Source: Billgrantia bachuensis (lineage in GTDB: Bacteria > Pseudomonadota > Gammaproteobacteria > Pseudomonadales > Halomonadaceae). From it: DNA of 64,000 nucleotides. Numbering within the stretch: the stretch's first letter is position 1; the number at the start of each line of letters is the position of its first letter. Shown here piece by piece: positions 1 to 7,488 of the stretch. The notes beneath the pieces are model-generated. The model had not been told where the DNA came from and made no database searches. It saw nothing but the letters and a program-made list of their open reading frames with translations. Made by a program: the position numbers and the translations under genes. The DNA lies in assembly GCF_011742165.1 (NCBI RefSeq), contig NZ_JAAQTO010000047.1:1-64000 (forward strand). Direction: 5' to 3'.

Positions 1-516
1 TTCGCCGTCGACCTGTTCGGCCAGGGCAACCGCCCCGAAACCACCGAAGCCCGCCAGGCCGCCACCCGGGCGCTCTACTCCGACCGCGAGCGCATGCGCG
101 AGCTGACCCTTGCCGGCCTGGCCGAAGCCCGCGAGCAGGAAGCCGCCGAAAACGTGGTGATCATGGGCTACTGCTTCGGCGGGGCCGTGGCGCTGGAGGT
201 CGCCCGTTCCGGCGAGGCCGAAAACGTGGCCGGCTACACCAGTTTCCATGGCGGCCTGGCCACACCGGAGGGCCAGGAGTGGCCCGACGAGGTGCCCCCG
301 CTGCTGATCGCCCATGGCGGTGCTGATACCAGCGTGACCATGGAGGACGTCAGCGGGCTGGTGGAGGAGCTGGAAGCCATCGAGGCGACCTACACGATGG
401 AGATCTACTCAGGCGCCCCGCACGGCTTCACCGAGTTCGAAAGCGAGCGCTACCAGGAACGCGCCGACAAGGCATCCTGGGCCGCCTTCCAGACCTTCCT
501 CGAGGAGGTGCTATGA
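1..516 (+). CDS. Dienelactone hydrolase family protein, 5' end cut by the window
   Basis: The frame is open from base 1, so the true start lies outside the window; 171 residues remain. The fragment is the C-terminal part of an alpha/beta hydrolase of the dienelactone hydrolase (DLH) family. It shows the nucleophile elbow GYCFGG with the DLH cysteine, the acid loop around GGADTSVT and the catalytic histidine in APHGFTE, so the Cys-Asp-His triad is intact. DLH proteins are cytoplasmic and hydrolyse dienelactones or related esters; the exact substrate cannot be read here. The stop codon overlaps the next start as ATGA, so the two genes are probably translated together. Confidence 0.85.
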   Translation, partial: FAVDLFGQGNRPETTEARQAATRALYSDRERMRELTLAGLAEAREQEAAENVVIMGYCFGGAVALEVARSGEAENVAGYTSFHGGLATPEGQEWPDEVPPLLIAHGGADTSVTMEDVSGLVEELEAIEATYTMEIYSGAPHGFTEFESERYQERADKASWAAFQTFLEEVL

Positions 517-1595
517 ACCAGGCCCGGCCATTGACCATGACCGAACTGGCGGGAAGCCACCACGAGGTCGGCGCGGAACATGGCCGCATCCATCGCCACC
601 TGATCCAGCGCGGCATCCAGGTCTATGGGCAGCTGTTCCACGATTTCGTCGGCATCCGCTGGGAAGAGGCGCGCGACCGGGCCTGTCACTTCGAAGCCCA
701 GATCGCCCAGGGCTTTCCCGAGATTCTCGAGGAGATGAACGGCATCGCCTGGGGTGCCGGGGTCGATTTCATCGACATCCTGACGCTCAACTGCCGCAGT
801 GAGATCGCCCTGGCCCATGCCAGCGGCGGCTGTTCGGCCTTCTCGCTGCAGCGACACGGCCGGCAGTGGCTGGCCCAGAACTGGGACTGGCGCCACGATC
901 AGCTCGATAACGTTGTCGCCCTGCACATCCAGGGCGACGGACGCCCCGCGCTGGTCAGCATCGGCGAAGCCGGCATGGTCGGCAAGATCGGCCTGAATGC
1001 CCACGGCATCGGCGTTTGCCTCAACGCCATTCGTTCGCAGACCTGCGGCCCCGGCCTGCCGGTCCACATTGCCCTGCGCAAGATCCTCGAGAGCGAAGAC
1101 ATGCAGAGCGCGCTCGCCGTGGCCACCCACGACCGGGTATGTTCACCCGCCCACTTCCTGCTCGCCAGCGCTGAGGTCGGTAACGAAGGGGGCCAGGCCG
1201 TCGGCCTCGAGGTGCAGCCCGGCGAGCCGGGGCGCATCACACCGCGCGGTGGCATCGTCACCCATACCAACCACCTCTACGCCGAGGACACGCCCTGCCC
1301 AGTGCAGGACTTCCCCCGCGTCGACTCCCACCCGCGCCTGTGCCGGCTCGACGCGCTGCTCCACGACGAACTGGCCGCGGATGCCGGCATCGACGAGGCC
1401 AGGCTATTCGATGTACTCAGCGACCATCAGGGGGCGCCGATGTCGATCTGCCGCCACTTCAACCCCGACCAGCCCGCCGAGGAGCGCATGGAAACCCTGT
1501 TCTCGGTGGTGATGAACCTGAGCGAGCGGCGCCTGACCCTGCGCCACGGCAAGCCCTGTGAGAACGATGACAGCCTGAGCATCACTCTGGGCTGA
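513..1595 (+). CDS. C45-family (acyl-CoA:6-APA acyltransferase-like) Ntn hydrolase
   Basis: This 360-residue protein resembles the C45 peptidase / isopenicillin-N acyltransferase-like family, whose members self-cleave to expose an N-terminal nucleophilic cysteine. The probable nucleophile is Cys107 in GGCSAF, preceded by the family-typical NCRSE segment near residue 93. Members cleave or transfer acyl groups on amides; the substrate here is unknown. No signal peptide is visible, so it is probably cytoplasmic. The start overlaps the stop of the DLH gene by four bases, which points to a two-gene operon. A short gap then separates it from a convergent small gene. Confidence 0.75.
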   Translation: MNQARPLTMTELAGSHHEVGAEHGRIHRHLIQRGIQVYGQLFHDFVGIRWEEARDRACHFEAQIAQGFPEILEEMNGIAWGAGVDFIDILTLNCRSEIALAHASGGCSAFSLQRHGRQWLAQNWDWRHDQLDNVVALHIQGDGRPALVSIGEAGMVGKIGLNAHGIGVCLNAIRSQTCGPGLPVHIALRKILESEDMQSALAVATHDRVCSPAHFLLASAEVGNEGGQAVGLEVQPGEPGRITPRGGIVTHTNHLYAEDTPCPVQDFPRVDSHPRLCRLDALLHDELAADAGIDEARLFDVLSDHQGAPMSICRHFNPDQPAEERMETLFSVVMNLSERRLTLRHGKPCENDDSLSITLG

Positions 1596-1616
1596 TGCGG
1601 CCCAGCCGCGCACTGG

Positions 1617-1844
1617 TCACAGCTCCCCTTTCAGGTAACGCTCGGAAGTGAGCAGGAACGAGCGCCGGAACAGATCGTGAATGGCCTCCTCACGGCGCAG
1701 CTGGAGCAGCGCCCATTCCTCCTCGGAGACACACGTATCCTGGCGCGGGTATTTCCAGGCCAGGCGCACCGAGCCCGAGGTGGCATCGCAGATCTGCAGT
1801 GAGGGGTTGGCCCCGCGGTTGGCGGTGTTGAAGCAGTACGGCAT
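1617..1844 (-). CDS. Small conserved-looking protein of unknown function (75 aa)
   Basis: I do not recognise the family. The start at 1844 (MPYCFNTANR) is chosen because GGAGG lies eight bases upstream; a longer reading from 1877 would run through the Fur-box-like palindrome. The product is soluble, with two cysteines and an acidic/basic helical C-terminal half (EEEWALLQLRREEAIHDLF). The Fur-box-like palindrome at 1867-1885 lies about 23 bases upstream of the start, where Fur would block transcription, so the gene is probably induced by iron limitation. It is convergent with the C45-family gene. Confidence 0.55.
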   Translation of the reverse strand: MPYCFNTANRGANPSLQICDATSGSVRLAWKYPRQDTCVSEEEWALLQLRREEAIHDLFRRSFLLTSERYLKGEL

Positions 1845-1866
1845 GGCGACCTCCGTTCGCGCAATT

Positions 1867-1885
1867 AATGATAACAATTATCATT
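1867..1885. promoter_or_regulatory. Fur box (iron-responsive operator), candidate
   Basis: The 19-bp site AATGATAACAATTATCATT has perfect 8-bp inverted arms around CAA. Its core, TGATAAC-A-ATTATCA, matches the 7-1-7 Fur consensus TGATAAT-N-ATTATCA at 13 of 14 arm positions. It lies between the minus-strand 75-aa gene (start 1844) and the plus-strand DUF6746 gene (start 2030), and could serve either, more likely the nearer one. Confidence 0.7.
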
Positions 1886-1992
1886 AACCACGAAGAATCT
1901 AGTCCTCACCCTGACCTCTGTCAAATGCCACGAAGAAAAATCATTCTCGTTCTCTTTCTTCCTTGCTCGTCCTCGTCGCGGATGGTACACAG

Positions 1993-2011
1993 GATAACGA
2001 ATACCATTCTC
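1993..2011 (+). promoter_or_regulatory. Second Fur-box-like site, candidate
   Basis: GATAACGAATACCATTCTC matches the 19-bp Fur consensus GATAATGATAATCATTATC at 14 of 19 positions. It ends 18 bases before the DUF6746 start at 2030. Further ATTCTC-like half-sites lie near 1940-1955. Together with the stronger site at 1867-1885 it suggests iron control of the DUF6746 gene. Confidence 0.45.
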
Positions 2012-2029
2012 ATTTGATGGAGACGAACC

Positions 2030-2401
2030 ATGAAGAAACTCTTACATTCCGTCCTGCTGTCCGGCCTGATGGTCGCGGCTATCGCTCAGGCCAGCACCCC
2101 CACCGAGCATTTCGAGGGCGAGCCCGCCGACACCCTGAGCCAGGCGGTGGCCAACTTCTCCGAAACCAACCAGCAACTGGCCGAGCTGCTCGCCCAGGAC
2201 GAACTGAGTATCGAGGATCTCGGCACCATCCACGAACTCACCTACACCCTGGAAAACGCGCTGGAGAAGATCAACGAGGAAGCGGACGCGATGGCGGTCA
2301 ACCTGGAGGAGGTACACCTGGGTTCCGAGACCGGCGACTTCGAACGCGTGCAGAGCCACGGCGCCGACTACCTGGAAGCGGCCCAGACGCTGGTGCCCTG
2401 A
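2030..2401 (+). CDS. Secreted DUF6746 family protein, copy 1
   Basis: This 123-residue protein begins with a clear Sec signal (MKKLLHSVLLSGLMVAAIAQA), so the mature part should be periplasmic. The rest is a charged helical domain that fits DUF6746, a small family of unknown function that I know mainly from halophilic gammaproteobacteria. It is paralogous to the gene at 4904-5326: both share the spaced pattern TL-QAV, N--L--LL, LT---ENAL-K--EE and a closing YL---TL. Two Fur-like sites upstream suggest control by iron. No enzymatic motif is visible; the helices could pack as a bundle. Confidence 0.7.
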   Translation: MKKLLHSVLLSGLMVAAIAQASTPTEHFEGEPADTLSQAVANFSETNQQLAELLAQDELSIEDLGTIHELTYTLENALEKINEEADAMAVNLEEVHLGSETGDFERVQSHGADYLEAAQTLVP

Positions 2402-2549
2402 CCTGATCTAACCCGCGGCGCCACGGCATCGCGGCGATCTCCTTCCGTCGGGCCACTCGATCTCGCCCCGAGGTGTCACTTCGCTGCCAAGCCGCTGTCA
2501 TGGCGTCCTGCCAGGATACTGGGGTCTTCCCCAACCTCAGGTGCCGACC

Positions 2550-4097
2550 ATGCGTTTGACGCGACGAGATCTGTTGAGCCTGGGCCTGAAAGGGGGTGCC
2601 GTCCTGGGCACCTCCCTGGCCGCGCCCTCCATCATCCTGGCCGAGAGCCGCCGCCCCGTGATCACCAGCGGCGTGATGAGCGGCGACATGCTCGCCGACC
2701 GCGCCATGCTCTGGTCGCAGGTCGACCGGCCGGCCCGAATGCTGATCGAGATCGCCGACAACCCCGAGTTCCGTGGGGCTCGTCAATTGCTCGGCCCCGA
2801 GGCCCTGCCGGCCACCGGCCTGACCGCCAAGCTCGACGCCACCGGCCTGGGCGGCATGGATACTGCCCACTATCGCATCCGCTTCGAGGCACTGGACGAC
2901 CACCGCGCCATCAGCGAGCCGGTCATCGGCCAGCTGCGCCTGCCTCCGGTGGCCCGCCGCGACGTGCGTTTCGTCTGGTCCGGCGACACCGCCGGCCAGG
3001 GCTGGGGAATCGACGAATCGCGTGGCGGCATGACCACCTACGACACCATGCTGCGCCAGCGGCCGGACTTCTTCATCCACTCCGGCGACACCGTCTACGC
3101 TGACGGCCCGCTGCAGGAGAGCGTAGAACTGCCCAATGGCGAGCTGTGGCGCAATCGAGTGATGCCCGCCAAGCTCAAGGTGGCCGAAACCCTGGACGAG
3201 TTCCGCGGCCAGTACGCCTATAACCTGCTCGACGCCAACGTGCGTCGCTTCAATGCCGCCGTGCCCATGCTCGCCCAGTGGGACGACCACGAAACCACCA
3301 ACAACTGGTACCCCGGCGAGATCCTCGACGACGACCGCTACAGCGAGAAGAACGTCTCGCTGCTCGCCGCCCGCGCGCGGCACGCCTTCCTCGAAAACAT
3401 GCCGCTGCGCCAGCGCCCCGAGGCCCCCGGGCGAATCCATCGCCGTTTCGCCTACGGCCCCAGCTTGGAGATCTTCATGCTGGACATGCGCTCTCACCGC
3501 GCAATCAACAGCCGCAACCGGCAGGCCGGCGGCGAGGAGGCCACCTTCCTCGGCCAGGACCAGTTGCGCTGGCTGCTCGACGGCCTGCGCCAATCCCGGG
3601 CGACATGGAAGATCGTCGCCTCGGACATGCCCATCGGGCTGATCGTGCGTGACGACGACAACTTCGAGGCCATCGCCAACGAACACCACGGCGAGCCCCT
3701 CGGCCGCGAGCTGGAGATCGCCGGACTGCTCAAGGCGATCCGCGACGAAGCCATCCACAACGTGGTGTGGCTCACCGCCGACGTGCACTACACCGCCGCC
3801 CACCACTACTCGCCGGAGCGCGCCGGCTTCCAGGAGTTTGCCCCCTTCTGGGAGTTCGTCAGCGGCCCCCTGCACGCCGGCACCTTCGGCCCGGGCGAGC
3901 TCGACGCCACCTTCGGCCCCGAAGTGGTCTTCCAGAAGGCACCGCCGGATGGCCGCGCCAACCTGTCACCCGCCGAGGGCTACCAGTTCTTCGGCCAGGT
4001 CGACCTGGACGGCGAGAGCGAAACCCTAACCGTCACCCTGATGGACTCAGCCGGCGAGGCCCTGCATCGGCAGGTTCTCGAGCCGCAAAGGGCTTGA
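2550..4097 (+). CDS. phoD: PhoD-family alkaline phosphatase/phosphodiesterase, Tat-exported
   Basis: The protein of about 515 residues has an N-terminal twin-arginine signal (RLTRRDLLSLGLKGG followed by a hydrophobic stretch), as expected for PhoD, which is exported folded with its metal cofactors. The N-terminal PhoD domain is followed by the metallophosphatase core. Metal-ligand motifs are visible: SGDTVYADGP, WDDHETTNNW, DMRSHR and TADVHYTAAHHY. PhoD releases phosphate from mono- and diesters outside the cytoplasm. ATG 2550 is preferred; GTG 2541 in frame is possible. No pho box was found. A hairpin shared with the convergent DUF4202 gene follows. Confidence 0.88.
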   Translation: MRLTRRDLLSLGLKGGAVLGTSLAAPSIILAESRRPVITSGVMSGDMLADRAMLWSQVDRPARMLIEIADNPEFRGARQLLGPEALPATGLTAKLDATGLGGMDTAHYRIRFEALDDHRAISEPVIGQLRLPPVARRDVRFVWSGDTAGQGWGIDESRGGMTTYDTMLRQRPDFFIHSGDTVYADGPLQESVELPNGELWRNRVMPAKLKVAETLDEFRGQYAYNLLDANVRRFNAAVPMLAQWDDHETTNNWYPGEILDDDRYSEKNVSLLAARARHAFLENMPLRQRPEAPGRIHRRFAYGPSLEIFMLDMRSHRAINSRNRQAGGEEATFLGQDQLRWLLDGLRQSRATWKIVASDMPIGLIVRDDDNFEAIANEHHGEPLGRELEIAGLLKAIRDEAIHNVVWLTADVHYTAAHHYSPERAGFQEFAPFWEFVSGPLHAGTFGPGELDATFGPEVVFQKAPPDGRANLSPAEGYQFFGQVDLDGESETLTVTLMDSAGEALHRQVLEPQRA

Positions 4098-4123
4098 GTG
4101 CCGAAGAGTGAACTGAACGATAG

Positions 4124-4151
4124 CCGCGCTGCCACGGTCGTGGCAGTGCGG
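4124..4151. terminator. Hairpin between convergent genes, probable bidirectional terminator
   Basis: A 12-bp stem, CCGCGCTGCCAC (4124-4135) with GTGGCAGTGCGG (4140-4151), has one mismatch and a GGTC loop. It sits between the stop of phoD and the stop of the DUF4202 gene. There is no long T run, so its efficiency as an intrinsic terminator is uncertain. Confidence 0.5.
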
Positions 4152-4742
4152 TTACCCCGCCAGCGCCTCTTCCACCACTGCCCGCGCCTCGTCGCTCATG
4201 GGCAGTTCCAGCGCCAGCTCACGGGCACGCGGCGACATCTTCTTCCAGGTCATCTGCACGATGCGCACCAGGTGCTCGTGCTCCACCTGCTTGGAGAAGT
4301 CGGCAAAGTAGTTCTCGAGGAACACCAGGCAGGCGCAGTCCTCCACCGCCTGGGTGCCCGGGTCGCGGCCCAGGCCCTGCTTGCGTATCATCCGGGAAAC
4401 CTCGGCGGCGTCCTCCGCGGAATAGCCGGCCGCTTCCATCACCCGCGCCGTGGTTTCACCGGCCCGCTTGCCCTGGTCGCGACGCCAGGTGAGATAGCCC
4501 ACGCGCCCTTCCGGGTACTCACTGCGCGGCACCTCCCAGCGCTGCAGATGCTGCGAGCGCACGGCGAGCTGCACCAGCTCGCTCGGCGCGTCTTCCACCC
4601 GCTCCAGCCAGGCGCTCATACGCCCCGCATGCCACAGCTCAAGGGGCACGCTTTTACCGTCGACCTCCACCCGGCGAGGGTCTCCGGCATGCAAGACATC
4701 GAGCTCGGCGATGGCACGCTGAAACGGCGTTTGATCTGGCAT
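4152..4742 (-). CDS. DUF4202 domain-containing protein
   Basis: The 196-residue product fits DUF4202, a family of unknown biochemical function. Visible family features are the N-terminal RAIAELDVLHAGDP segment, a mid-region with RSQHLQRWEVPRSEYP and a histidine-containing C-terminal half (VFLENYFADF, KQVEHEHLVRIVQMTWKKM). The start at 4742 (MPDQTPFQ) has AAGGA upstream; the in-frame extension to 4808 has no good ribosome site. No signal or membrane segment is visible. It is convergent with phoD and not in an operon. Confidence 0.75.
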   Translation of the reverse strand: MPDQTPFQRAIAELDVLHAGDPRRVEVDGKSVPLELWHAGRMSAWLERVEDAPSELVQLAVRSQHLQRWEVPRSEYPEGRVGYLTWRRDQGKRAGETTARVMEAAGYSAEDAAEVSRMIRKQGLGRDPGTQAVEDCACLVFLENYFADFSKQVEHEHLVRIVQMTWKKMSPRARELALELPMSDEARAVVEEALAG

Positions 4743-4903
4743 AGGGATATCCTTGCAAGTCGTTATTGCCACAGCATACCGCATCCGAGCATGGCGCCGA
4801 CAATACAACTCTTCTTAGCCAGCCCAAGAGAGATGGCTTGTAAGCCTCTGAATTCCAACTAACTTAATAACATTGCCATCGAACACCTCGAAGAGGTATC
4901 GCC

Positions 4904-5326
4904 ATGAGACGCAGCGTCCCGATCTTCTTTCTCGCCCTGCTCACGTTCGGCGTCGCGCATGCCATAGCGCAAGATGCCAGCGTCGCCCCCGCCGACGATC
5001 GAGTCGAAGCGGAACTCAGGCAGGAACTCGAACAGACCCAAGGCCAACCCGTCGAGACCCTCCAACAGGCCGTGGATGCCTTGGAGCTGCGCAACGACCT
5101 GCTCGACGTACTGATGAAAAAGGAAGAACTGACCGACGGCGACCTGGCCATCATCCAGCAGCTCACACAAGACATCGAAAACGCCTTGGCGAAGGTCGAG
5201 GAAGAGGTCGGCACCATGCGTGAACGCGTGCAGGAAGTGCGCGCAGGCGCCGAAAGCCAGGGTCAGGAAGGCATACGCGAAAGCGGCAGGAAATACCTGA
5301 ACCAGGTCAGGACGCTGATGCAATAA
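4904..5326 (+). CDS. Secreted DUF6746 family protein, copy 2
   Basis: This 140-residue protein has a Sec signal (MRRSVPIFFLALLTFGVAHA) and an acidic, strongly helical mature part, possibly a coiled coil (RQELEQTQ, LRNDLLDVLMKKEELTDGD, ENALAKVEEEVGTM). It is a diverged paralogue of the product of 2030-2401, with a longer N-terminal linker. GAAGAGG precedes the start. Unlike copy 1, I see no convincing Fur site upstream, so the two copies may respond to different signals. Function is unknown. Confidence 0.68.
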   Translation: MRRSVPIFFLALLTFGVAHAIAQDASVAPADDRVEAELRQELEQTQGQPVETLQQAVDALELRNDLLDVLMKKEELTDGDLAIIQQLTQDIENALAKVEEEVGTMRERVQEVRAGAESQGQEGIRESGRKYLNQVRTLMQ

Positions 5327-5398
5327 GGCATGTTCTCTTGCGGGGTAAGCTCCGGGCTCGGCATGATAAAGCACCCTAACCCTTGACCCGGAGCCCGC

Positions 5399-6400
5399 AT
5401 GTCCTTCTTCTCTCGCCTCAAGGAAGTGGCCTCGCCCACCATCGGCCTGGGCTGCATGAATCTCTCCCACGGCTACGGCAACCTGGTTGCCGAGGCCGAA
5501 GCGCTGCGTGCCCTGAATGAAGCCTTCGAGATGGGCTACCGCCACTTCGACACCGCCACCCTCTACGGCGCCACGGCCAACGAGCGGGTGGTAGGCAAGG
5601 CCCTTGCCGGCAAGCGCCACGAGATCCTGCTGGCCAGCAAATGCGGCATGGCGATGGACCCCGAGCTGGGCAAGAAGGTGATCGACGGGCGACCCGAGAC
5701 GATCCGCCGGCAGTGCGAGGCGAGCCTCGAGCGTCTGCGCACCGACCATCTGGACCTCTACTACCTGCATCGCCTGGATCGCCAAGTGCCCATCGAAGAG
5801 AGCGTCGGCGCGCTGGGGCGGCTGGTGGAAGAGGGCAAGGTACGCGCCATCGGGCTCTCGGAAGTTTCCGCCACCACCCTGCGCCGCGCCCGGGTCGAAC
5901 ACCCCATCGCCGCAGTGCAGTCCGAATACTCGCTGTGGACCCGCAACCCTGAGATCGCCCTGATCGACGCCTGCCGCGAAGCCGACACCGCGATGGTCGC
6001 CTTCAGCCCCCTGGGCCGCGGCTTCCTGGCCGGCGCCGTAACGGAGACCAGCCAGCTCACCGAGAACGACGTACGCCGCGGCATGCCCCGCTTTAGCGCC
6101 GAGAACCTGCCGCACAACCTGCGCCAGCTGGAAAAGCTCCGGGCCATCGCCCGCGAACAGGAAGTAACCACCGGCCAGCTCGCCCTCGCCTGGCTCATCG
6201 CCCAAGGCGACGACGTAATCCCCATCCCCGGCACCCGCTCCATCGCGCACATGCGCGAAAACCTGGCGGCCGAAGAACTGTGCCTGGATACCGCCACCCT
6301 CCAGCGGCTGAGCGAACTGCTGACACCCGATCAGGTGGCTGGCGTTCGTTACAGCGAAGCGCTGCAGGCGGAGATCGATACGGAGGAGTTTGGGGAGTAG
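5399..6400 (+). CDS. Aldo/keto reductase
   Basis: A 333-residue (alpha/beta)8 NADPH-dependent oxidoreductase of the aldo/keto reductase superfamily. The catalytic tetrad is visible: Asp and Tyr in FDTATLYG, Lys in LLASKCGM and His in LYYLHRLD. The cofactor-binding end includes PIPGTRSIAHMRENL. The fold resembles the YajO/AKR13 group that reduces varied aldehydes; the substrate cannot be told. It is a single gene. Its 5' leader holds an inverted repeat, GCTCCGGG (5349-5356) with CCCGGAGC (5387-5394), close to the start. The CRISPR array begins 112 bases after its stop. Confidence 0.88.
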   Translation: MSFFSRLKEVASPTIGLGCMNLSHGYGNLVAEAEALRALNEAFEMGYRHFDTATLYGATANERVVGKALAGKRHEILLASKCGMAMDPELGKKVIDGRPETIRRQCEASLERLRTDHLDLYYLHRLDRQVPIEESVGALGRLVEEGKVRAIGLSEVSATTLRRARVEHPIAAVQSEYSLWTRNPEIALIDACREADTAMVAFSPLGRGFLAGAVTETSQLTENDVRRGMPRFSAENLPHNLRQLEKLRAIAREQEVTTGQLALAWLIAQGDDVIPIPGTRSIAHMRENLAAEELCLDTATLQRLSELLTPDQVAGVRYSEALQAEIDTEEFGE

Positions 6401-6419
6401 GACGAGCAGGAATCGGGAT

Positions 6420-6440
6420 GCAGCTCTACCATTGAGCTGC
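6420..6440. terminator. Hairpin after the aldo/keto reductase
   Basis: GCAGCTC (6420-6426) and GAGCTGC (6434-6440) form a perfect 7-bp stem with a 7-nt loop, 19 bases after the reductase stop; a short T run follows at 6456-6459. It may end the reductase transcript or the pre-crRNA arriving from the other side. On the minus strand it resembles a tRNA D-arm, but no complete tRNA can be folded around it. Confidence 0.35.
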
Positions 6441-6512
6441 ACCCAAGACGGCCTGTTTTCCCCGCCACTACGAGGAACAAAGCCTCACTAGTGAAACAAT
6501 AAGCCGGTATTA

Positions 6513-7029
6513 GGGTTTATCCCCGCTCCCGCGGGGATCGGTCTGGGCGATGGGCCGGGAAAGCCAAAGCGCTCGGTTAAGCCCCGCTCCCGCGGGGATC
6601 GGAATTCCTGGCCGCCCAGCAGCTCGCACAACTCCGGTTAATCCCCGCTACTGTGGGGATCGGCCCTTGGTGCTGGATAACGGCGCCGAACTGCACGGTT
6701 GAGCCCCGCTCCCGCGGGGATCGGGCGTCGATGAGGTCCAGCAGCATCACGCCTCCTGGTTAATCCCCGCTCCCGCGGGGATCGGGGTATAGCATTCCTC
6801 AAGTACCCGTGCACTGCCGGTTAATCCCCGCTCCCGCGGGGATCGGACCCCAACACAGTTTACGAAGCCGTTTTTCGACGGTTAATCCCCGCTCCCGCGG
6901 GGATCGGTCAAGAACGGTGCGCTCGAGCACGACACCGAACGGTTAATACCCGCTCCCGCGGGGATCGGGCCTGACGATGGCAATCATCGCAGCACTGACC
7001 CGGTTAATCCCCGCTCCCGCGGGGATCGG
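6513..7029 (-). repeat. Array block 1: nine A-type repeats, leader-distal and partly degenerate
   Basis: This is the oldest part of the array. Repeat 1 (6513) is a hybrid, with TTTAT as in type B but GCTCCCGC as in type A. Repeats 2 and 4 have GCCCC in place of TCCCC, repeat 3 has GCTACTGTGGGG, which weakens the stem, repeat 5 begins with T, and repeat 8 has TACCC. Such decay is usual at the trailer end. Confidence 0.9.
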
Positions 7030-7061
7030 ACCCGGGCATTGATCGGCTGGGCGGCCTTGCC

Positions 7062-7212
7062 CGGTTTATTCCCGCCCTCGCGGGGATCGGGCCCTAGCCG
7101 TCAGCTCGTCGCGCACGAAGCGCGGTTTATCCCCGCCCTCGCGGGGATCGGGACAATCGAGCCAATCGGCGTATTGATCACGTCGGTTTACCCCCGCCCT
7201 CGCGGGGATCGG
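7062..7212 (-). repeat. Array block 2: three B-type repeats
   Basis: Repeats at 7062, 7123 and 7184 have the B signature (TTTA start, GCCCTCGC centre). The first has TTCCC and the third TACCC in place of TCCCC. They are enclosed by A-type repeats on both sides. Confidence 0.9.
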
Positions 7213-7244
7213 GAAGGCTTGTGCAGCTTCACACACCCAGCGGG

Positions 7245-7456
7245 CGGTTAATCCCCGCTCCCGCGGGGATCGGTGGCAGATCAGCTGTTTGCCGTTGGCG
7301 AATACCGGTTAATCCCCGCTCCCGCGGGGATCGGTTCACGGTGCCATCCACTTCGGCCAGGTCCAGCGGTTAATCCCCGCTCCCGCGGGGATCGGTCAGA
7401 AAGGCGTGAGGTAGCCATTACGGGCAGCGGTTAATCCCCGCTCCCGCGGGGATCGG
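7245..7456 (-). repeat. Array block 3: four A-type repeats
   Basis: Repeats at 7245, 7306, 7367 and 7428 are identical A-type copies between two B blocks. Confidence 0.9.
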
Positions 7457-7488
7457 TTGATGCGGTTGGCGTGCTCGGTGACCAGGGC

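Noticed and set aside
5349-5394. Inverted repeat GCTCCGGG/CCCGGAGC before the aldo/keto reductase as a riboswitch
   Set aside because: A single stem with a 30-base loop and no further conserved structure; it may only tune the ribosome site.
2298-6442. Long minus-strand frames opposite phoD and the aldo/keto reductase
   Set aside because: Shadows of real plus-strand genes, with no family features or start signals.
6412-6450. tRNA-like segment; the minus strand reads GCTCAATGGTAGAGC, like a tRNA D-arm
   Set aside because: No acceptor stem, anticodon arm or T-arm can be folded around it; it is better read as a short hairpin after the aldo/keto reductase.
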